A program made the translations under genes and the position numbers. A DNA stretch of 9,834 nt, from contig VXNG01000226.1 in NCBI GenBank assembly GCA_009840695.1, positions 3,094 to 12,927 of the forward strand, given 5' to 3'. Below are positions 6,188 through 9,834 of this stretch, piece after piece; the first letter of the stretch is position 1; each line of letters opens with the position of its first letter. The notes beneath the pieces were generated by a model. The model saw only the letters and a list, made by a program, of their open reading frames with translations. It was not told where the DNA came from and made no database searches. The DNA is from Acidimicrobiaceae bacterium (GTDB taxonomy: Bacteria; Actinomycetota; Acidimicrobiia; Acidimicrobiales; Aldehydirespiratoraceae).

Positions 6188-6775
6188 ATGCAGCCAGGCC
6201 CCGTTGACAAGCCCACCGCAGTGGCGGGTCTGCTGCTGTTTCCCGGGGCTGGGGGCAATGCCGACCAGCACACGCTGGTCGCTATGGATGCCGGACTCGA
6301 CGTGCCGGTGCGCCGCATGGAGTTCGCCTACAGGCGTGAGGAGCGCCGCTTTCCCGACCGGGCCCCGAAACTGATTGCCGAGGTTCGCGCCGGGGCCGAG
6401 GCCTTCGCGGCCGACCTCGGCGCCACCACGGCCGAGCTGGCTCTCGGCGGTCGCTCCATGGGGGGACGCATGTGCTCCATGGCGGTGGCCGAGGGGCTGC
6501 CCGCCGCCGGGCTGGTGCTGCTCAGCTACCCGCTGCACCCGCCGGGCAAGCCCGACAAGCTGAGGGTCGAGCACTTTGGTGATGTCAGCGTGCCTGCGAT
6601 GTTCGTGAACGGCGACCGCGACCCGTTCGGCACGCCCGAGGAGTTCGCGGCCCACGTCGGAGCGATCTCCGGCGATGTGACCGTCCACTGGCTCGAGGGT
6701 CAGGGCCATGATCCCAGACCACGGGTCGACACCGAGATCGTGGCCGTGGTCGACTCTTTCCTGGCCTCGCTCTGA
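6188..6775 (+). CDS. Small alpha/beta hydrolase, KANL3/Tex30-like family
   Basis: A 195-residue single-domain alpha/beta hydrolase. LLLFPGAGGN (15-24) is the first strand and oxyanion loop. The nucleophile elbow is GGRSMGGRM (87-95) with S90 as the nucleophile, and SYPLHPPGKPDKLR (113-126) follows. The acid is probably D145 in NGDRDPFG (141-148) and the base H174 in GQGHDPRP (171-178). GGRSMGGRM together with SYPLHPPGKP is characteristic of the dienelactone-hydrolase-like KANL3/Tex30 group, whose bacterial members are uncharacterised esterase-like proteins. The reading frame is open for another 510 codons upstream, but that part is antisense to the sulfatase. The ATG at 6188 begins a normal-length protein and is preceded by a -10 hexamer. 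The protein is cytoplasmic, with no signal peptide. It is divergent from the sulfatase and 50 bases upstream of prfA. The substrate is unknown. Confidence 0.82.
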   Translation: MQPGPVDKPTAVAGLLLFPGAGGNADQHTLVAMDAGLDVPVRRMEFAYRREERRFPDRAPKLIAEVRAGAEAFAADLGATTAELALGGRSMGGRMCSMAVAEGLPAAGLVLLSYPLHPPGKPDKLRVEHFGDVSVPAMFVNGDRDPFGTPEEFAAHVGAISGDVTVHWLEGQGHDPRPRVDTEIVAVVDSFLASL

Positions 6776-6799
6776 TACCTGTCGGACCGCCCAGAGCGC

Positions 6800-6819
6800 A
6801 CCGGTGGGGCCGGTAGTCT
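6800..6819 (+). promoter_or_regulatory. Candidate prfA promoter: leaderless -10 (TAGTCT, 6814-6819) abutting a dyad
   Basis: TAGTCT at 6814-6819 ends 6 bases before the prfA ATG, and CGAACC between them is not a ribosome site. Immediately upstream, ACCGG (6800-6804) and CCGGT (6810-6814) form a 5-bp dyad with a 5-base loop, sharing the T at 6814 with the hexamer. The dyad could be a weak hairpin ending hydrolase transcripts (no T-run follows) or an operator. Confidence 0.45.
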
Positions 6820-6825
6820 CGAACC

Positions 6826-7896
6826 ATGCTGGAGCGGATAGCCGGCCTCGAAAACGAGCTGAGGGATGTGGAGATGCGCCTGGGTGACCCCGCGGTGCAG
6901 TCCGACCCGCGCCGTCTGGCCGAATTGGGTCGCCGCCACAAGCAACTCAGCGAGATCGTGGCCACGGGACAGCGGTTCCGCTCGGTCCAGGACGACCTCG
7001 ACGAGGCTCGCCGCATGCACGGCGCGGCCGACGCAGCCGAGAGGGCCGAACTGCGAGAGATGATCGACGAGCTCGAGGCGGCCGCCGAGGCGGCCACCGA
7101 GGAGTTGAGAGTCCTGCTGCTCCCGCCCGACCCCAACGAGGGCCGCAACGTGATTGTCGAGATACGCGGCGCGGCCGGCGGCGAGGAGGCCAACCTGTTT
7201 GCCCGCGACCTGTTCGGCATGTACCAGGCGTTCGCCAAGCGACGGCGCTGGAAGCTGGAACCGCTGGCGGCTTCGCCGTCGGACCTCGGGGGGTACACCG
7301 AGGTGAGCGGGCTCATCTCCGGCGATCAGGCCTGGACCCGCATGAAGCACGAGGCGGGCACCCACCGGGTGCAGCGGGTGCCGGTGACCGAGTCGCAGGG
7401 CCGGGTCCACACGTCGTCGGCCACGGTGTCGGTGCTGCCGGAGGCCGAGGAAGTCGACGTGAGGATCGACGATGCCGAGCTGCAGGTCGACGTCTTCCGC
7501 TCGTCGGGACCAGGTGGACAGTCGGTGAACACCACCGACTCGGCGGTGCGGATAACCCACCTGCCCAGCGGCCTGGTGGTGGCCATGCAGGACGAGAAGA
7601 GCCAGCTCCAGAACAAGCAGAAGGCGCTGAGGGTGCTGCGGTCGAGGCTGTTGCAGGCCGAGCAGGACCGGGCCTCGGCCGAGCAGTCGGCCATGCGCCG
7701 GGGCCAGGTCGGCGGCGGCGACCGGTCCGAGAAGATCCGCACCTACAACATGAAGGAGAACCGGGTCACCGACCATCGCATCGGCCTCACCCTCTACCGT
7801 TTGGACCGGGTGCTGGCCGGCGAGCTCGACGAGTTGAGCGACGCGCTCGTACAGGACGAGCAGCGGACACTGCTGGCCGCCGGCGACGACGCCTGA
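6826..7896 (+). CDS. prfA: Peptide chain release factor 1
   Basis: A full-length class I bacterial release factor of 356 residues. It reads UAA and UAG stop codons on the ribosome and triggers hydrolysis of the peptidyl-tRNA ester. The N-terminal helical domain is followed by EIRGAAGGEEANLFARDL (112-129), the RF1 anticodon-like tripeptide PVT (186-188, PxT type) in RVPVTESQGRVHTS, and the catalytic GGQ (230-232) in SGPGGQSVNTTDS. The PxT tripeptide separates it from RF2, which has SPF, and no RF2-type frameshift site is present. QVGGGDRSEKIRTYN followed by RVTDHR is the usual C-terminal signature. It starts the translation block: prmC begins 16 bases after its stop and encodes the enzyme that methylates the glutamine of the same GGQ. 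The ATG is chosen because it gives a typical length and lies 6 bases after a TAGTCT hexamer. Confidence 0.97.
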   Translation: MLERIAGLENELRDVEMRLGDPAVQSDPRRLAELGRRHKQLSEIVATGQRFRSVQDDLDEARRMHGAADAAERAELREMIDELEAAAEAATEELRVLLLPPDPNEGRNVIVEIRGAAGGEEANLFARDLFGMYQAFAKRRRWKLEPLAASPSDLGGYTEVSGLISGDQAWTRMKHEAGTHRVQRVPVTESQGRVHTSSATVSVLPEAEEVDVRIDDAELQVDVFRSSGPGGQSVNTTDSAVRITHLPSGLVVAMQDEKSQLQNKQKALRVLRSRLLQAEQDRASAEQSAMRRGQVGGGDRSEKIRTYNMKENRVTDHRIGLTLYRLDRVLAGELDELSDALVQDEQRTLLAAGDDA

Positions 7897-7912
7897 GGCC
7901 GATCGCGGGGCC

Positions 7913-8809
7913 GTGGTCTCAACCGATGAACCCGTGCCGTGGCGCACCCTCTTCGATGAGGCGCGGCACCGTCTGGCCGGAACCGAAGGCGTGGACTCGC
8001 CCCACATCGACGCTCGGCGCATCGTAGAGGCCGCGGCAGGGGCAGCTCCCGCGGAGTTTGAGAGCGTCCTCGATGAGCCGGCCACGAAACGGGCTGCGGC
8101 CTGGTTCTATTCGATGCTGGAACGACGGAGTGTGGGCGAGCCGTTGCAGTACGTGGTGGGCTCGTGGAGCTTCCGCACCCTCGATCTGATGGTCGACCGC
8201 CGTGTGCTCATTCCCCGGCCGGAGACAGAGGTTGTGGCCGGCTTCGCGGCGGACGAGGTGGCCAACCGCTCGGTCGGAGCGGGCCGTGACCGCGACGTGG
8301 TGGTTGTGGATCTGGGCACCGGCTCGGGGGCCATTGCGCTGTCAGTGGCGGTCGAGTGCCCTCGAGCGAGGGTGTTCGCCACGGACGTGTCGACCGAGGC
8401 TCTGGCCGTGGCCAGCGCGAACCTCGCTGGCATCGGCCGGGCTGCAACCCGCGTGACGCTGCATGAGGGCGACTGGTTCGAGGCCCTTCCCGGTGCGCTG
8501 CAGGGATCTGTGGACGTCGTAGTGTCGAACCCTCCCTACATCGGCACGAGCGAAGAGCTACCGCCGGTGGTGGCCGACTGGGAGCCGGCGGTGGCGCTGT
8601 GGTCGGGTCCGACTGGCGACGAGGCAGTCCAACGAGTGGTCGGCGAGGCACCCCGATGGCTTCGGCCTGGTGGAACCCTGGTCCTGGAGGTGGCCTCGCA
8701 TCGCGCCCAGGAATCGGCGGGCATTGCCGCGGATGCCGGATTCGCCAAGATACGGGTGGAGCAAGACATCGCTGGCCTCGACCGTGTCGTGATAGCGCGG
8801 CTGCGATGA
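7913..8809 (+). CDS. prmC: Release factor glutamine N5-methyltransferase
   Basis: A 298-residue PrmC/HemK-type methyltransferase that uses S-adenosylmethionine to methylate the GGQ glutamine of release factors. Visible landmarks are the N-terminal helical domain with DARRIVEAA (33-41), GEPLQYVVG (75-83), the RPETE element (102-106), the SAM-binding motif DLGTGSGAIALS (133-144), an acidic strand end ATDVS (156-160), and the substrate-gripping NPPY (206-209) within DVVVSNPPYI. EPAVAL (224-229) and LRPGGTLVLEV (250-260) complete the fold. The start is the GTG at 7913, 16 bases after the prfA stop with a weak GGGG before it; a second in-frame GTG lies seven codons on, so the exact start is uncertain. 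No TAnnnT hexamer lies in the gap, which fits cotranscription with prfA. The TGA overlaps the next ATG (ATGA), coupling it to tsaC. Confidence 0.95.
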   Translation: MVSTDEPVPWRTLFDEARHRLAGTEGVDSPHIDARRIVEAAAGAAPAEFESVLDEPATKRAAAWFYSMLERRSVGEPLQYVVGSWSFRTLDLMVDRRVLIPRPETEVVAGFAADEVANRSVGAGRDRDVVVVDLGTGSGAIALSVAVECPRARVFATDVSTEALAVASANLAGIGRAATRVTLHEGDWFEALPGALQGSVDVVVSNPPYIGTSEELPPVVADWEPAVALWSGPTGDEAVQRVVGEAPRWLRPGGTLVLEVASHRAQESAGIAADAGFAKIRVEQDIAGLDRVVIARLR

Positions 8810-9438
8810 GCTCTCAACGGGTGATGCCCGCCGTCAACCCCGGGGAGCGGGCGGCAGCGGTGGCGGCCGCTCTCGACGTGCTCCGGTCCGGTGAGCCGGT
8901 GGGCGTGCCTACCGACACCGTGTACGGGCTCGCCGCCGGCGCGGCGGACGTCGACGCGATCGAGCAACTCTTCGAACTCAAGCAGCGCCCCGCCGACCGC
9001 AGCATCGCGGTACTAGTCGCCGATGTGGCCGCAGCTGCATCGTTGGTGGAGCTCGACGAGCCGGCCCGGAGGTTGGCCGAGCACTTCTGGCCTGGCCCGC
9101 TCACCATCGTGGCGGCCCGCATGGCCAGCGCGCCCCCGCACCTCGGCAAAGGCTCAACTATCGGCGTGCGCCTGCCGGGCGACGACGCCATGCAGGCCAT
9201 CGCCGGACCGGGACCGCTGGCCGTGACCAGCGCCAACCTTCATGGCGGACCCACTCCGTCCACCGCCCAAGGCGTGGCCGACCTGTTCCCGACTCTGGGC
9301 CTGGTGGTCGACGGCGGCCCCCGCCCCGGCGCGTCATCCACGGTCGTGGACATGACCGGATCGACCCCGGCGGTGCTGCGAGAGGGGCCAATCAGCCTCG
9401 ACGAGATCCTCGCGGTGGTCCAGGAATCGAGGTCTTAG
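8806..9438 (+). CDS. tsaC: Threonylcarbamoyl-AMP synthase (TsaC/YrdC/Sua5 family)
   Basis: A 210-residue YrdC-domain protein that makes threonylcarbamoyl-AMP from threonine, bicarbonate and ATP, the first step of t6A at position 37 of ANN-decoding tRNAs. Conserved blocks are VGVPTDTVYGLAAGA (32-46), FELKQRP (56-62) with the nucleotide-binding KxR, HFWPGPLTIV (93-102), IGVRLPGDD (119-127), AVTSANLHGG (139-148) and the late STVVD (178-182). It has only the YrdC domain and no Sua5 C-terminal domain, so it is the short type. The ATG at 8806 overlaps the prmC stop and gives the normal length. The frame is open back to 8599, but that stretch lies over prmC and has no family features. A second ATG at 8824 is a possible start. 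The HGG after TSAN, where relatives often have S-G, is a minor variation. Confidence 0.94.
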   Translation: MSSQRVMPAVNPGERAAAVAAALDVLRSGEPVGVPTDTVYGLAAGAADVDAIEQLFELKQRPADRSIAVLVADVAAAASLVELDEPARRLAEHFWPGPLTIVAARMASAPPHLGKGSTIGVRLPGDDAMQAIAGPGPLAVTSANLHGGPTPSTAQGVADLFPTLGLVVDGGPRPGASSTVVDMTGSTPAVLREGPISLDEILAVVQESRS

Positions 9439-9442
9439 CGCT

Positions 9443-9478
9443 CGGTGCGCCGGCTCCAAGCCCAAGTGCTGGGCACCG
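9443..9478 (+). terminator. Possible stem-loop between convergent tsaC and the small membrane gene
   Basis: CGGTGC (9443-9448) pairs perfectly with GCACCG (9473-9478). A competing inner stem is GCCCA (9460-9464) with TGGGC (9470-9474) around a 5-base loop. There is no T-run on either side, so if it ends transcription it is not a classical intrinsic terminator. It starts 5 bases after the tsaC stop, and the position between two convergent genes is the main support. Confidence 0.3.
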
Positions 9479-9504
9479 GCCTCCATGCTGCGCGCAGAAC
9501 GGGG

Positions 9505-9726
9505 CTATCCCAGCCAACGCCAGGCCACGAACCCAAGCAACGCGGACGGTGGCACCAGGAACAGCAGCCACACCAACACGTCGAACCCCAGGTCGCCAAG
9601 GCCGAGCCATGATGGAAGAAGCTGGTCGCGGCTGATCGTGGCGTGTGATCGTCTACGCCTCCATTCGCGAAGGCGCAGTGCTAGTCGCATGGCACGCTTC
9701 TCTAGCGCCGACTTGTCTGCAATCAC
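9505..9726 (-). CDS. Small basic single-pass membrane protein, uncharacterised
   Basis: A 73-residue reading frame from a GTG at 9726. Residues 1-33 are polar and strongly basic (RLREWRRRR at 18-26). Residues about 48-69 are hydrophobic (FDVLVWLLFL, then PP, then SALLGFVAW) and form one membrane segment with a double-proline kink, or possibly two short ones. The positive charges predict the N-terminus inside the cytoplasm. The GTG is preceded by GAGGGAGACGGGA, a good purine-rich ribosome site, and by a TAGGGT hexamer 18 bases upstream. An in-frame ATG at codon 13 is an alternative start without such a site. The gene is convergent with tsaC and divergent from rpiB and fills the whole gap between them. 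I do not recognise the family. Its reality rests on the membrane segment, the ribosome site and the fit to the gap. Confidence 0.5.
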   Translation of the reverse strand: MIADKSALEKRAMRLALRLREWRRRRSHATISRDQLLPSWLGLGDLGFDVLVWLLFLVPPSALLGFVAWRWLG

Positions 9727-9744
9727 TCCCGTCTCCCTCGCCGA

Positions 9745-9750
9745 ACCCTA
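9745..9750 (-). promoter_or_regulatory. Candidate -10 (TAGGGT) for the small membrane gene
   Basis: On the minus strand TAGGGT ends 18 bases before the GTG at 9726, leaving a leader of about 11 bases that carries the GAGGGAG/GGGA ribosome site. It lies back to back with the rpiB -10, with only 18 bp between the two hexamers. Confidence 0.35.
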
Positions 9751-9751
9751 C

Positions 9752-9762
9752 CTTGGCCCAAG
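9752..9762. repeat. Perfect dyad CTTGG-C-CCAAG between two divergent -10 hexamers
   Basis: The 11-bp perfect dyad has 5-bp arms and is centred at 9757. It sits between the minus-strand TAGGGT (9745-9750) and the plus-strand TAGGAT (9769-9774), within 3 bp of their midpoint. A protein bound here could control both genes. It is short, so chance cannot be excluded. Confidence 0.35.
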
Positions 9763-9768
9763 CTCTCC

Positions 9769-9774
9769 TAGGAT
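9769..9774 (+). promoter_or_regulatory. Candidate -10 (TAGGAT) for rpiB
   Basis: TAGGAT ends 6 bases before the rpiB ATG at 9781, the leaderless geometry. The AGGA inside the hexamer could instead serve as a ribosome site 7 bases before the ATG, so this case is ambiguous. Confidence 0.4.
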
Positions 9775-9780
9775 GCGAGC

Positions 9781-9834
9781 ATGAGGATCGCGGTGGGGGC
9801 GGACCATGCGGGATACGGCCTGAAGCAGGCGCTG
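9781..9834 (+). CDS. rpiB: Ribose-5-phosphate isomerase B, N-terminal 18 codons (runs off the right edge)
   Basis: Only MRIAVGADHAGYGLKQAL is visible. The strand MRIAVGADHAG with the D-H-A-G motif is the highly conserved N-terminus of the RpiB/LacAB sugar-phosphate isomerases; D9 and H10 belong to the substrate site. RpiB interconverts ribose 5-phosphate and ribulose 5-phosphate in the cytoplasm (pentose phosphate pathway). In some actinobacteria this family acts on other pentose or hexose phosphates, which cannot be judged from 18 residues. Location after prfA-prmC-tsaC is common in Gram-positive genomes. The intervening minus-strand gene and a separate -10 mean it is not cotranscribed with them here. 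Confidence 0.88.
   Translation, partial: MRIAVGADHAGYGLKQAL

Noticed and set aside
6700..8085. 461-codon minus-strand frame opposite prfA and the start of prmC
   Set aside because: Antisense shadow of a certain gene. Its translation is Arg/Leu/Gly/His-rich without recognisable motifs.
8599..8805. Upstream extension of the tsaC frame
   Set aside because: It lies entirely over prmC, which has strong family motifs to its end. The ATGA overlap at 8806-8809 and normal TsaC length favour the later start.
9485..9784. 99-codon plus-strand frame over the tsaC-rpiB gap
   Set aside because: It is Ser/Arg-rich, overlaps the rpiB start and promoter, and has no ribosome site. The opposite-strand frame has a membrane segment and a good ribosome site.

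Overview
The window is GC-rich, gene-dense bacterial chromosome. The order prfA-prmC-tsaC followed by rpiB, an F420-type luciferase-like oxidoreductase, a class I P450 and TAnnnT-type promoters all point to Actinomycetota. An Acidimicrobiia-like lineage is my best guess, but that is inference from gene content; no marker gene was compared. There are no RNA genes, insertion sequences, CRISPR arrays or gaps over 300 bases.

Layout. Bases 1-228 hold the C-terminal end of a coiled-coil protein built on 21-bp repeats. Bases 264-3478 (minus strand) form a probable three-gene operon transcribed as P450, then an M28-like metallopeptidase-fold protein, then a TauD-type 2-oxoglutarate dioxygenase; the first two overlap by ATGA. 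Facing away from it is an LLM-class F420-dependent oxidoreductase (3569-4588, plus). That gene converges on a choline-sulfatase-like gene (4607-6127, minus), which is divergent from a small alpha/beta hydrolase (6188-6775, plus). From 6826 comes a housekeeping translation block on the plus strand: release factor 1, its glutamine methyltransferase, and the threonylcarbamoyl-AMP synthase. A probable 73-residue membrane protein (9505-9726, minus) follows, and the window ends in the first 18 codons of rpiB.

How the parts fit. PrmC methylates the GGQ motif of the release factor encoded just upstream, and TsaC starts the t6A modification of tRNAs, so the right part is a translation-fidelity operon. 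The left part is accessory metabolism: four oxidative or hydrolytic enzymes around one divergent promoter, plus a sulfatase. No transporter, regulator or P450 redox partner lies in the window, and the substrate cannot be read from sequence.

The most coherent unannotated signal is regulatory. Eight genes are each preceded by a T-A-n-n-n-T hexamer (seven are TAGnnT). For five of them the hexamer ends only 6-8 bases before the ATG, the geometry of leaderless transcripts. The three divergent promoter regions also carry short repeats or a dyad placed between or on these hexamers. The second point of interest is the M28-like protein, whose metal-ligand positions look rearranged.
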